A stretch of DNA of 64,000 nucleotides from Rhodobiaceae bacterium (lineage in GTDB: Bacteria > Pseudomonadota > Alphaproteobacteria > Parvibaculales > Parvibaculaceae). This document shows, piece after piece, positions 36,817 to 44,776 of the stretch (the first letter of the stretch is position 1; every line of letters starts with the position of its first letter). The position numbers and the translations under genes are program-made. The notes beneath the pieces were generated by a model that did not search any database, had not been told where the DNA came from, and worked only from the letters and a program-made list of their open reading frames with translations. The stretch covers positions 3,584,001 through 3,648,000 of the forward strand of contig CP030277.1 in the NCBI GenBank assembly GCA_003330885.1. The letters run 5' to 3'.

Positions 36817-37554
36817 ATGGCTACTTCCCCAATTATCCTCATTCCAGCCCGTTTGGCCTCAACCCGGCTGCCCAACAAGCCTCTGGCGGACATCGCGGGC
36901 GTTCCCATGATCGTTCAGGTGATGCGCCGCTCAGAAGAAGCAGGGATTGGCCGCGTGGTGATTGCCGCGGCCGAGCAGGAAATTGTGGACGCCGTTGAAG
37001 CGGCGGGCGGTGAGGCGGTTCTGACAGATCCAGACCTGCCATCTGGCTCAGACCGGGTGCATGCAGCGCTGAATGCCGTTGATCCTGACGGAACGCACGA
37101 TGTGATTCTCAACGTTCAAGGAGACCTGCCGACGCTTGATCCGACCATCATTAAGGCGGCGCTGGATGTGCTGGACACCACGCCGGCCGACATCTCGACC
37201 CTGGTAACCGAAATTACGGAAGAAGACGAACGCACGAACCCCGATGTCCCAAGAGCGATTTTAGCGCTGGAACCGGGGGCACAAGTTGGCCGTGCGCTCT
37301 ATTTTACACGGGGGGCGGCTCCTTACGGTGAGGGCCCAGACTATCATCACATCGGGCTTTATGGTTTCCGCCGCGACGCCCTGGCGCGGTTTGTCGCTTT
37401 GCCACCATCGCCACTCGAAGTGCGGGAAAAATTGGAGCAGTTGCGAGCGCTGGAAGCGGACATGCGCATTGATGCGGCCCTCGTTGACACTGTTCCACTC
37501 GGTGTCGATACTCCCGCCGACTTAGAAAAAGCCCGCACAGAGCTTGCGGGTTAA
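36817..37554 (+). CDS. kdsB: 3-deoxy-manno-octulosonate cytidylyltransferase
   Basis: A 245-aa enzyme that activates Kdo as CMP-Kdo for lipopolysaccharide core synthesis. The nucleotide-binding start is [42 protein letters not shown] and [14 protein letters not shown] are further conserved blocks. It implies a Gram-negative outer membrane with Kdo-bearing LPS. Confidence 0.97.
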   Translation: MATSPIILIPARLASTRLPNKPLADIAGVPMIVQVMRRSEEAGIGRVVIAAAEQEIVDAVEAAGGEAVLTDPDLPSGSDRVHAALNAVDPDGTHDVILNVQGDLPTLDPTIIKAALDVLDTTPADISTLVTEITEEDERTNPDVPRAILALEPGAQVGRALYFTRGAAPYGEGPDYHHIGLYGFRRDALARFVALPPSPLEVREKLEQLRALEADMRIDAALVDTVPLGVDTPADLEKARTELAG

Positions 37555-37565
37555 GCGTCACCCAG

Positions 37566-37611
37566 GAAAAGTGCCAGATCAGATTTGGGCGGTTTTCCGT
37601 CCGGGTGCGCG
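37566..37611 (+). repeat. Dispersed intergenic repeat, copy B
   Basis: Partner of 31917-31963: GAAAAGTGCCAGATC, then GATTTGGGCGGTTTTCCGTC and a GTGCGCG end. Located between kdsB and pheA. Confidence 0.6.
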
Positions 37612-37665
37612 GATTAAACAGCGCGCTACGCGTATCACGAAAGGGCGGCTCCCGCCGCTAACCAG

Positions 37666-38535
37666 ATGGCAAATCCAGCGTCTCCGGACAACACAATCGC
37701 GTTCCAGGGTGAATTGGGAGCAAACTCCCATATCGCCTGCCAGGAAGCCTATCCAGACATGGATGTGCTGCCCTGCGATACGTTTGAGGATGCGTTCGCA
37801 GCGCTCACTGAAGGCCAAGCGCGCCTTGCCATGATCGCGATTGAAAACTCGCTCGCGGGGCGGGTGGCTGACGTCCATCATCTTTTGCCTCAGTCGAATG
37901 CTTATGTAATTGGCGAGCACTTCTTGCCCATCCGCCATCAACTATTGGGCGTGAAGGGGGCTGACCTTGCAGGTCTCAAAACCGTTCAGTCTCATGTGAT
38001 GGCGCTGGGCCAATGCCGCACCCTCATTCGCGACATGAAGTTAAAAGCAGTCGTCGGCGCTGATACGGCGGGTTCAGCACGCCAGATCGGTGAAGCTGGC
38101 GACTCGAGCCGGGCGGCCATCGCGACCAAGCTTGCCGCAGATGTTTACGGCCTCGATATTCTGAAAGCGGATATTGAAGACGCGGCCCACAACACCACAC
38201 GGTTCCTCGTGATGGCGACGGAGCCCGATGATGCTGAGCCGGAAGAAGAGCCTGTAATTACGAGCTTCATCTTCCGCGTCCGCAATGTACCCGCTGCGCT
38301 CTACAAGGCCATGGGCGGCTTTGCCACAAACGGCGTCAACATGACCAAGCTTGAAAGCTATCAGCTGGGTGGCTCTTTCAATGCGACCCAATTCTATGCG
38401 GACGTGGAAGGTCATCCCTCCTCACGCAATGTGCGGTTGGCGCTGGAGGAGCTGGAGTTCTTCTGTTCTGAACTCAAGATCCTGGGCGTCTACAAGGCCA
38501 GCCCTTTCCGCGCGGACATGCCGGCGACCGATTGA
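37666..38535 (+). CDS. pheA: Prephenate dehydratase
   Basis: A 289-aa monofunctional enzyme converting prephenate to phenylpyruvate for phenylalanine synthesis. The catalytic domain starts IAFQGELGANSHIACQEAYP and ends with the essential NTTRFLVM. A C-terminal ACT domain follows (SFIFRVRNVPAALYKAMGGF, LESYQLGGSFNATQFYADVE) for phenylalanine feedback. No chorismate mutase domain is fused. It ends three bases before the convergent tetR gene. Confidence 0.96.
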   Translation: MANPASPDNTIAFQGELGANSHIACQEAYPDMDVLPCDTFEDAFAALTEGQARLAMIAIENSLAGRVADVHHLLPQSNAYVIGEHFLPIRHQLLGVKGADLAGLKTVQSHVMALGQCRTLIRDMKLKAVVGADTAGSARQIGEAGDSSRAAIATKLAADVYGLDILKADIEDAAHNTTRFLVMATEPDDAEPEEEPVITSFIFRVRNVPAALYKAMGGFATNGVNMTKLESYQLGGSFNATQFYADVEGHPSSRNVRLALEELEFFCSELKILGVYKASPFRADMPATD

Positions 38536-38538
38536 CGT

Positions 38539-39111
38539 CTAGCTGAGATTATTCAGGAAAGCATCCACTTCGGCTTCTGCGCGCGCCCGCATCTCTTTCG
38601 TCGGATTGAGTGTTACTCCCACACCCAGCCCATCAACAAGCGTAACGAGACGCTCTGCAAGGACGTCTATTTCTTTCATAGGTGCTAGTGGTTTCAGGGC
38701 GGAGCTGAGTGCGGTACGCCACTCGCGGTATCTTTTCAGGTTCTCCCCTGCCAGGTCCTTGTTGCCGATGGTGGCGGCCCAGAAGCTGATCCATACTTGC
38801 CACTCCTTCAGTCGGCGGGCATCCAGCGGCAAACTTTCAAGTAGGACCGCACGTAAGCGCTTCAGCGGATCATCTTCGCAGTCGGCGATTTCCCGCATGC
38901 GTGCGGCGGCCTGGGTGTTCGCCATACGTAGAGATGCAACGAGCAGCTCATCGCGTCCTTCAAAATAGTGGGCGATCCGGCCTGTTGTGCAATCAGCGGC
39001 ATCGGCAACGCGGCGGAGCGACACACCTTCCAGCCCATCGGTACATAAAACGTCCCAGCTGGCCTGAACCAGCTCCCGTCGGCGTTCGTCACGGTCAATT
39101 TTCTTTGGCAT
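38539..39111 (-). CDS. TetR family regulator (BetI-like C-terminal domain)
   Basis: A 190-aa repressor. The HTH is LRRVADAADCTTGRIAHYFE. The C-terminal part (LPLDARRLKEWQVWISFWAA) has the WxxWxxFW-like pattern of BetI-type TetR proteins. The frame is open to 39156, but the ATG at 39111 (MPKKIDRDERRR) gives a normal N-terminus and leaves the palindromic operator outside the gene. It is divergent from a DUF5360 gene, its likely target. Confidence 0.9.
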   Translation of the reverse strand: MPKKIDRDERRRELVQASWDVLCTDGLEGVSLRRVADAADCTTGRIAHYFEGRDELLVASLRMANTQAAARMREIADCEDDPLKRLRAVLLESLPLDARRLKEWQVWISFWAATIGNKDLAGENLKRYREWRTALSSALKPLAPMKEIDVLAERLVTLVDGLGVGVTLNPTKEMRARAEAEVDAFLNNLS

Positions 39112-39151
39112 GAATCCCAACCAAGTTGGTAGTTGCGCATGTCGGTGTTTT

Positions 39152-39185
39152 AACATTACTATCGTTACGTAACAAACGTAATGTT
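39152..39185. promoter_or_regulatory. Nested palindromic operator of the TetR/DUF5360 pair
   Basis: Outer arms AACATTAC (39152-39159) and GTAATGTT (39178-39185) enclose the perfect palindrome GTTACGTAAC (39164-39173). It lies 40 bases upstream of tetR and 6 bases before the ATG of the opposite gene, so bound repressor could block both. Confidence 0.7.
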
Positions 39186-39191
39186 GGGTTC

Positions 39192-39635
39192 ATGATGAGA
39201 TCAGATGACGTTTTCCGCAAAATGCGTCCCTGGATGCTGGCTACCGACTGGCTTCTGCTTACCTATTGGTTCGTCACGGCGCTGGTAGCGATAGGCCTCT
39301 TCGCCATCCCGGAAGGATACCTATTCAAGGACTATTACGACCCGCGTGTGGTCGCCTGGAATTGGTCCTTCTTTCCTCTGGATGTGGTTTTTGCGGTGCT
39401 TGGTATTTATGCCGCGCGGCTTTTCTCCAAGGCGGACCCACGCTGGTTCGGCTACGCACTTGTTTCAGCCGCGCTCACATTCTGTGCGGGGTTTATGGCT
39501 ATCTGTTATTGGCTGATCCTGGGCGACTTCGATCCAAGCTGGTGGATACCGAACCTTATCATTGCGGCCTGGCCAGTCTGGTTTGTTCCAAGGCTGATTG
39601 AGGCACAAGGAAAAGCCGACGCTCCTGCGACGTAA
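39192..39635 (+). CDS. YvaD-like membrane protein (DUF5360)
   Basis: A 147-aa protein with four predicted helices. It resembles what I know of Bacillus YvaD: an N-terminal LATDWLLLTYWFVTAL, then PEGYLFKDYYDPRVVAWNWS and FFPLDVVFAVLGIYAA, and FDPSWWIPNLIIAAWPVWF near the end. Function is unknown in the family. The ATG at 39192 is chosen because the upstream extension would run through the operator. Probably induced when the divergent TetR releases its site. Confidence 0.7.
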   Translation: MMRSDDVFRKMRPWMLATDWLLLTYWFVTALVAIGLFAIPEGYLFKDYYDPRVVAWNWSFFPLDVVFAVLGIYAARLFSKADPRWFGYALVSAALTFCAGFMAICYWLILGDFDPSWWIPNLIIAAWPVWFVPRLIEAQGKADAPAT

Positions 39636-39773
39636 CATTTTAGTGTGATTTGTTGAATTCCAAATTGGCCGCGCCGCGCACACTTCCAGTGTCTGCATTG
39701 GCGAACTGATGCAGGTGCAGGGAGCGTATCTGCTCTGCCATGGTATATTGTGGGGTTCTCTTTGGCTTATTCA

Positions 39774-40430
39774 ATGTCGCAACAACACCCTGAGTCTTCT
39801 TCCTGGACGGCACGGACGAGCGACGGTCTGGTGATGGCACTTTTGGTCGCGGCGGGGTGCGCCACTCATTTTTTGTATGGCAGCGAACAGTATTATGGAG
39901 AGAACGCTCTCTTTGAATCCGGCCAAAACCTGACGCTCTTCGGTGCTGTGGTGGCCTTCTATATTGCCGCCACTCGCAGCGGTGAAAGAGCCTGTAAGTC
40001 CGTCATGTGGGGATTAACCCTGACATGTATGGCCATGCTTCTCCGTGAAATAGATGTGCGTGGCACGGATCTGGAGCCTCATCTAGGTGCTGTGTTCGAG
40101 CAGCGCATTCCCTACGGGATATTGCTTGTTTTTGGTGCCGCCTTGCTCTTGAGCGTTGCAATGGATGTAAACCAGACTTTGCGCAGGAGTGCACAATGGT
40201 TATTCAGCCTGCCGGGCACCTGGTTTGTAACAGGCGTCATTCTCTATCTGATCGGGGATGCCTCGGAGAAAAACTTTTTCACAGATAGGGACCATCTCGC
40301 GCAGATGACGGAAGAATCAGCCGAGCTTCTAGGCGCACTCTTCATATTTTGCGCTGGCTACATAACGTTGCGAAGGCAATTTGTGCTTACCAGCCCTCGA
40401 CGAACGCTTTCACCAGATGATGAGCGATAG
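39774..40430 (+). CDS. Multi-pass membrane protein of unknown function
   Basis: About 218 aa with roughly six hydrophobic segments (for example LVMALLVAAGCATHFLYG, GILLVFGAALLLSVAMDV, GTWFVTGVILYLIGDASEKN). The start is uncertain: the ATG at 39774 gives a hydrophilic N-terminus, and a GTG at 39750 is in frame; neither has a clear ribosome-binding site. The last 44 bases overlap the convergent nudC gene. Acidic and His residues between helices (TDRDHLAQMTEESAELLG) could bind something, but no family is recognised. Confidence 0.6.
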   Translation: MSQQHPESSSWTARTSDGLVMALLVAAGCATHFLYGSEQYYGENALFESGQNLTLFGAVVAFYIAATRSGERACKSVMWGLTLTCMAMLLREIDVRGTDLEPHLGAVFEQRIPYGILLVFGAALLLSVAMDVNQTLRRSAQWLFSLPGTWFVTGVILYLIGDASEKNFFTDRDHLAQMTEESAELLGALFIFCAGYITLRRQFVLTSPRRTLSPDDER

Positions 40431-41328
40431 CAAAGGCGGGCGGCACGAAAAAGCCGTCCCCCTTGCCGTCCAATGCAGCAGCTAGTTCGTCTCTTGTGAA
40501 CCAGCGACCCTCTGAGAGCTCAATGCCGTCAATCTCAAAATCCTCGCTTGTTGCTTCCGCAATGCAGCCGATCATCAGGCTGGACGGGAAAGGCCAGGGC
40601 TGGGTGGAGTGGTAGCGCACTGACTTGACGTCAATCTTGGCTTCCTCGTCCAGTTCGCGGGCGACAGCTTCTTCAATGCTCTCGCCAGGCTCTACAAAAC
40701 CCGCGGCAGCAGAATACATTCCTTTCGGGAAAATCTTCTGACGTCCCAGAAAGGCCTTGTCGCCATAGGTCGCCAGCATGATGACGACCGGATCTGTCCT
40801 CGGGAAATGTTCTGCATTGCACGACGGGCAGCTGCGCTTGTAGCCGGCTTCAGCGACGTTGGTCTTTGCACCACAAACAGCGCAATGGCCGTGGCGGGCG
40901 TGCCAGTCGATCATCGCTTTGGCTTGCGCAAGGATCGCAAGTTCGGTGTTGGGCAGTTCGCCCATCATGCCGACGGCGCGCAGGTCTTCAAATCCCCCCA
41001 TGCCCTTGAAGGGACCATCGCCCTCTGGGTCTTTGAGGCTGGATATATCATGGGCAAAGAGTGGTTTTCCCCGCCGGTTGATCCCAAGGAAAACCGTGGT
41101 GCCACCCGGAGAGGCGGACTGAACCATATTGACCGGTAGCCACCCCACATCTTTGCCAGCACCTGGTTGTTCTTCTGGCAGGACTAGAGGTTTCAGGTTC
41201 CACAACGGCACCGCCAGGCTGGCGCTATCTGCCAGCTTCTCAGCGATCCAATCGGGATTCGTGCGGAAATGTCCCGCCCGGTCGAGGGGGTTATTGGCAA
41301 AAATGTTGGGATTGACCTCGAGTGCCAT
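40387..41328 (-). CDS. nudC: NADH pyrophosphatase / NAD-cap hydrolase
   Basis: A 313-aa Nudix enzyme that cleaves NADH to NMNH and AMP and removes NAD caps from RNA. It has the four-Cys zinc site (CAVCGAKTNVAEAG, then CPSC) and the Nudix box GFVEPGESIEEAVARELDEE, followed by the NudC-specific SQPWPFPSSL-type motif, here STQPWPFPSSLMIGC. The ATG at 41328 has GGAGG seven bases upstream. Its 3' end overlaps the neighbouring membrane gene. Confidence 0.95.
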   Translation of the reverse strand: MALEVNPNIFANNPLDRAGHFRTNPDWIAEKLADSASLAVPLWNLKPLVLPEEQPGAGKDVGWLPVNMVQSASPGGTTVFLGINRRGKPLFAHDISSLKDPEGDGPFKGMGGFEDLRAVGMMGELPNTELAILAQAKAMIDWHARHGHCAVCGAKTNVAEAGYKRSCPSCNAEHFPRTDPVVIMLATYGDKAFLGRQKIFPKGMYSAAAGFVEPGESIEEAVARELDEEAKIDVKSVRYHSTQPWPFPSSLMIGCIAEATSEDFEIDGIELSEGRWFTRDELAAALDGKGDGFFVPPAFAIAHHLVKAFVEGW

Positions 41329-41437
41329 GGGCCTGCCTCCAATTTGGGGATTTTTTGTTCTGATGGGCGGCAAGGTGGCACGGCCCCTGATGAAATGCAA
41401 AACCCTGAAGATTGGTGGGTGAAATGCCATCCAATTC

Positions 41438-41466
41438 TTGCCAATTCCCCTGCGAACCCTGATATA
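41438..41466 (+). promoter_or_regulatory. Probable promoter of the SRP RNA gene
   Basis: TTGCCA (41438-41443), a 17-base spacer and GATATA (41461-41466), ending about eight bases before the RNA. Confidence 0.6.
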
Positions 41467-41474
41467 GTGTCTCC

Positions 41475-41570
41475 GGGAGGTTGGCGGTGGACGAGTTTCT
41501 CGCCAACCCGGTCAGGTCCGGAAGGAAGCAGCCGTAACGAGCCCTACTCGGGTCTCTGTTCCAGCCTCCC
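41475..41570 (+). ncRNA. ffs: Signal recognition particle RNA (4.5S type)
   Basis: A small bacterial SRP RNA of about 96 bases. The ends GGGAGG and CCTCCC pair, and the apical domain has the invariant Ffh-binding sequence GTCAGGTCCGGAAGGAAGCA. With Ffh it targets membrane proteins co-translationally. It lies just before dnaX, its usual place in alphaproteobacteria. Exact ends may differ by a few bases. Confidence 0.96.
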
Positions 41571-41658
41571 ACTAAAGAATTCCAGCCATGCGTCGGAGAA
41601 AAAGGCGAAAAGCCCCTCGGGCGTCGGGCATGCCAACCGGGGAGCGGCAAACCGCCAG

Positions 41659-43482
41659 ATGGATGACGTCGCTGACAGTGCACCTGAAGAGGTGCCCACC
41701 CCTGAACCGAGGCCCGATCCCGCCACCGAGCCTGGATTCGATCTAGGGGGTGCGCCGGTCGCAGCACCTGATGCTGGCTACCGTGTTCTTGCCCGGAAAT
41801 ATCGCCCGACAACCTTTGATGACCTGGTTGGCCAGGAAGCTATGGTGCGTACCCTCTCAAATGCCTTTGAGAGTGGTCGAATTGCCCATGCCTTCATGCT
41901 GACCGGCGTGCGCGGCGTCGGGAAAACAACCACAGCACGTATTCTTGCCCGCGCGCTGAACTACTCGAAGGCTGAAGGCGACAAGCCCACAATCGAACTC
42001 CATGATTTTGGCGAGCATTGCGAAGCCATTATGGAATCTCGGCACCAGGACGTGTTGGAAATGGACGCGGCGTCCCGCACGGGCATTGACGACATTCGCG
42101 AGATCATTGAGAGCGTCCGCTACAATCCGGTGAGTGCGCGCTACAAAGTCTACATCATTGACGAAGTGCACATGCTCTCAAAGGCAGCCTTCAATGGGCT
42201 GCTGAAGACGCTGGAAGAACCGCCAGAACATGTGAAGTTCATTTTTGCGACGACCGAGATCCGGAAGGTTCCAGTCACCGTGCTTTCCCGTTGCCAGCGC
42301 TTTGATCTGCGCCGTCTAAGCGCGGAAGAGCTGATGGGCCTTCTGAAGAAAGTTGCCGACAAAGAAAACGTGGCGATTGAAGACGCTGCCCTTGGGCTGC
42401 TCGCACGCGCGGCAGAAGGCTCGGCGCGCGATGGCCTGTCACTGCTCGATCAGGGCATTGCCCATGGTGCGGGCGCCATCAAAGAAGAAGATGTGCGCGA
42501 CATGTTGGGTCTCGCCGACCGCGCTAGGGTCTTCGACCTGTTTGATCTGGTGATGAAGGGCGAAATTGCCCCGGCACTTGCGGAACTGCGCGATCAATAT
42601 GATTCTGGAGCAGACCCTGCTGTCGTTTTGTCTGACCTGGCTGAACTCACGCATTGGCTGACACGCCTCAAGCTTGCGGAAAGTGCCGCCGATGATTTGA
42701 CGGTCACAGAGACCGAGCGCGTACGTGGACAGGAAATGGCGAAAGCCCTCCCAGTGCGCGTGCTCTCTCGTACCTGGCAGATGCTTTTGAAGGGCATCGG
42801 GGAAGTGCAGGGTGCGGCCAAACCAATCGCGGCGGCGGAGATGATCCTGGTGCGCCTCGCCTATGTAGCAGACCAGCCGTCACCCGAAGAATTGGTTGCC
42901 AAGCTTAAAGACCAGCCTGCTGGAGCTGCTGCCGGCGGTGGCGCTCCAAACATGGGTGGCGCGCCGAATGGCGGCGCGCGCGCAAGCATGAGTGGCGGGG
43001 GTGGTGCTGCGCAGGCTGTCGGACAGTCCCAACCGACACCGCAGGGGCAGGTTGAACCCGCCCGCGCACCTGAGTTCCGTGCCTATGCAGACGTGATAGC
43101 ATATGCCCAGTCGCAGCGGGATATCAAACTCGCCCACCTCATGGAGTCTGGCCTCCGTCTCGTGCATTTCGAGAAGGGCCGTATCGAGGTGAACGTCGTT
43201 CATGGCGACAATTCTGTTGCTGGTCAGCTCGCAGAGAAACTGCGCCAGTGGACCGGCGAGCGGTGGCTTGTCTCTATTTCCAAAGCGGAAGGGGCACCGA
43301 CCCTTCGACAGCAAAAAGAGACCCGCCGGGATGAATTGCACCTGGAGGTGCAGGAAGATCCGCTGGTGAAAGCGGCACTTGAGGCGTTTCCCGGCGCGAA
43401 AATCAGAAATGTTGTGGAACCGGAGCTTCTGGGACCAGCGCCTGCGGAAGGCGAGAGTACAAAAGATGAGGATGCGGATTGA
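41659..43482 (+). CDS. dnaX: DNA polymerase III subunits gamma/tau
   Basis: A 607-aa clamp-loader ATPase. Residues about 40-220 hold YRPTTFDDLVGQEAMVRTLS, Walker A GVRGVGKTTTARILARALN, the DEVHMLSKAAFNGLLKTLEE box and the sensor FIFATTEIRKVPVTVLSRCQ. Of the four zinc-binding Cys usual in the E. coli protein only one remains (EHCEAIMESRH). A Gly/Ala-rich linker (about 420-460) leads to the tau C-terminal domain. The frame runs upstream across the SRP RNA, so the ATG at 41659 after it is chosen; no strong ribosome-binding site is seen. Confidence 0.93.
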   Translation: MDDVADSAPEEVPTPEPRPDPATEPGFDLGGAPVAAPDAGYRVLARKYRPTTFDDLVGQEAMVRTLSNAFESGRIAHAFMLTGVRGVGKTTTARILARALNYSKAEGDKPTIELHDFGEHCEAIMESRHQDVLEMDAASRTGIDDIREIIESVRYNPVSARYKVYIIDEVHMLSKAAFNGLLKTLEEPPEHVKFIFATTEIRKVPVTVLSRCQRFDLRRLSAEELMGLLKKVADKENVAIEDAALGLLARAAEGSARDGLSLLDQGIAHGAGAIKEEDVRDMLGLADRARVFDLFDLVMKGEIAPALAELRDQYDSGADPAVVLSDLAELTHWLTRLKLAESAADDLTVTETERVRGQEMAKALPVRVLSRTWQMLLKGIGEVQGAAKPIAAAEMILVRLAYVADQPSPEELVAKLKDQPAGAAAGGGAPNMGGAPNGGARASMSGGGGAAQAVGQSQPTPQGQVEPARAPEFRAYADVIAYAQSQRDIKLAHLMESGLRLVHFEKGRIEVNVVHGDNSVAGQLAEKLRQWTGERWLVSISKAEGAPTLRQQKETRRDELHLEVQEDPLVKAALEAFPGAKIRNVVEPELLGPAPAEGESTKDEDAD

Positions 43483-43802
43483 AAAACCTGACCGACATGA
43501 TGAAACAGGCGCAACAGCTGCAGTCGAAGCTCGCCGATACACAGGCTGAGCTTGAGAATGCTGTAGTTGAAGGATCTAGTGGCGCCGGGCTGGTCAAAGT
43601 GACCCTCTCTGGCAAGGGCAGCATGAAACGCCTTCACATTGATCCAAGCCTCATGAAACCAGACGACGCAGAAATTCTGGAAGACCTGATTGTGGCAGCC
43701 TTCAATGACGGCAAGGCGAAAGCCGAAGCGCTGGTGGCTGAACGCATGAAAGAGCTGACCGGTGGCCTGCCTCTGCCACCTGGCATGAATTTCGGACTCT
43801 AA
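43479..43802 (+). CDS. ybaB: Nucleoid-associated protein, YbaB/EbfC family
   Basis: A 107-aa DNA-binding protein starting [20 protein letters not shown] with a TTG that overlaps the dnaX stop. The central strand motif [20 protein letters not shown] and the C-terminal GGLPLPPGM are typical. The dnaX-ybaB-recR order is highly conserved. Confidence 0.95.
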   Translation: MKNLTDMMKQAQQLQSKLADTQAELENAVVEGSSGAGLVKVTLSGKGSMKRLHIDPSLMKPDDAEILEDLIVAAFNDGKAKAEALVAERMKELTGGLPLPPGMNFGL

Positions 43803-43807
43803 CCCTG

Positions 43808-44410
43808 ATGAGCGCCCTAAGTGGTCCTGAGATTGAGCGGTTGATCCAACTGCTGGGCAAATTGCCGGGCTTGGGTCCCCGTTCTGCGCGTCGCGCCGTC
43901 CTGCATCTCGTAAAGAAAAAACAGACCCTGTTGGAACCGCTGGCGATCGCGATGGCAGATGCGGCTGAAAAAGCTGTGATCTGCACCACGTGTGGAAACG
44001 TCGACACACAGGACCCCTGTATGATTTGTATTGATCCGCGCCGGGAGCCCAAAAGCCTCTGCGTTGTCGAGGATGTGGGCGATCTCTGGGCGTTGGAGCG
44101 AGCCGGTGCCCATAAGGGCCGCTATCATGTGCTGGGAGGAACGCTCTCAGCGCTAGATGGCATCGGACCGGAAGATCTCACTATCGGCTCTTTATTGGAG
44201 CGCGCGTCCGGGGATGAAATCACTGAAGTGATCCTCGCCACCAACGCCACCGTCGATGGCCAGACAACGGCACATTACATCACCGACCGTCTGGCGACGG
44301 CAGGTGTCTCCGTCACGCGCCTCGCACATGGTGTGCCCGTCGGCGGTGAGTTAGATTATCTGGACGACGGTACGCTTGCTGCGGCGATGAAATCCCGCCG
44401 ACCTGTTTGA
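43808..44410 (+). CDS. recR: Recombination mediator protein RecR
   Basis: A 200-aa protein that works with RecF/RecO to load RecA at gaps. It has a helix-hairpin-helix ([20 protein letters not shown]), a four-Cys zinc finger ([16 protein letters not shown]) and a Toprim domain ([30 protein letters not shown]). It lies five bases after ybaB. Confidence 0.97.
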   Translation: MSALSGPEIERLIQLLGKLPGLGPRSARRAVLHLVKKKQTLLEPLAIAMADAAEKAVICTTCGNVDTQDPCMICIDPRREPKSLCVVEDVGDLWALERAGAHKGRYHVLGGTLSALDGIGPEDLTIGSLLERASGDEITEVILATNATVDGQTTAHYITDRLATAGVSVTRLAHGVPVGGELDYLDDGTLAAAMKSRRPV

Positions 44411-44416
44411 GTGGGC

Positions 44417-44761
44417 TCAGACCAGTTTATCGACCGCGATGCCCTTCATCTGCTCCAGCCGCGCTTCCCGCAAATAAAGAAACATCGGCAGCCCGCAGGA
44501 AACGCCCACAAGGAAGGTGCCGGCGACGGGCATCCAGAGCCGCTCCATGCCGAGCCGCCTTCCTTCAATCAGGATGAACGGGATAAGCACAATGGCGGAA
44601 ACGATGACATCCCACCCGAAAAACCCACCGATACGATTGGCAAACAGCTCCGCAAAGAAGAGTGGAATGTCGAGCCCGTGCTCTGAAAGCCAGGGCAGGA
44701 ACTGCGACAGCGGCAGGAGAGTGCCTGCCACCATCGCGCACAAATAGAACCAGCGGAGCAT
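44417..44761 (-). CDS. DUF2834 family membrane protein
   Basis: A 114-aa protein with three to four helices: an N-terminal segment like other DUF2834 proteins (YLCAMVAGTLLPLSQFLPWL), GGFFGWDVIVSAIVLIPFIL and a C-terminal helix. It lies 15 bases downstream of the AGCS symporter gene on the same strand and may be co-transcribed. Function unknown. Convergent with recR. Confidence 0.7.
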   Translation of the reverse strand: MLRWFYLCAMVAGTLLPLSQFLPWLSEHGLDIPLFFAELFANRIGGFFGWDVIVSAIVLIPFILIEGRRLGMERLWMPVAGTFLVGVSCGLPMFLYLREARLEQMKGIAVDKLV

Positions 44762-44776
44762 GGGGGCGATCCTTCC

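Noticed and set aside
41269-41658. Extension of the dnaX frame upstream across the SRP RNA
   Set aside because: The added part covers ffs and the nudC 5' end and has no DnaX similarity.
42900-43060. Possible programmed frameshift in dnaX to make a short gamma form
   Set aside because: No A-rich slippery heptamer with a following hairpin is seen in the linker region; only the Gly/Ala-rich coding repeat is present.
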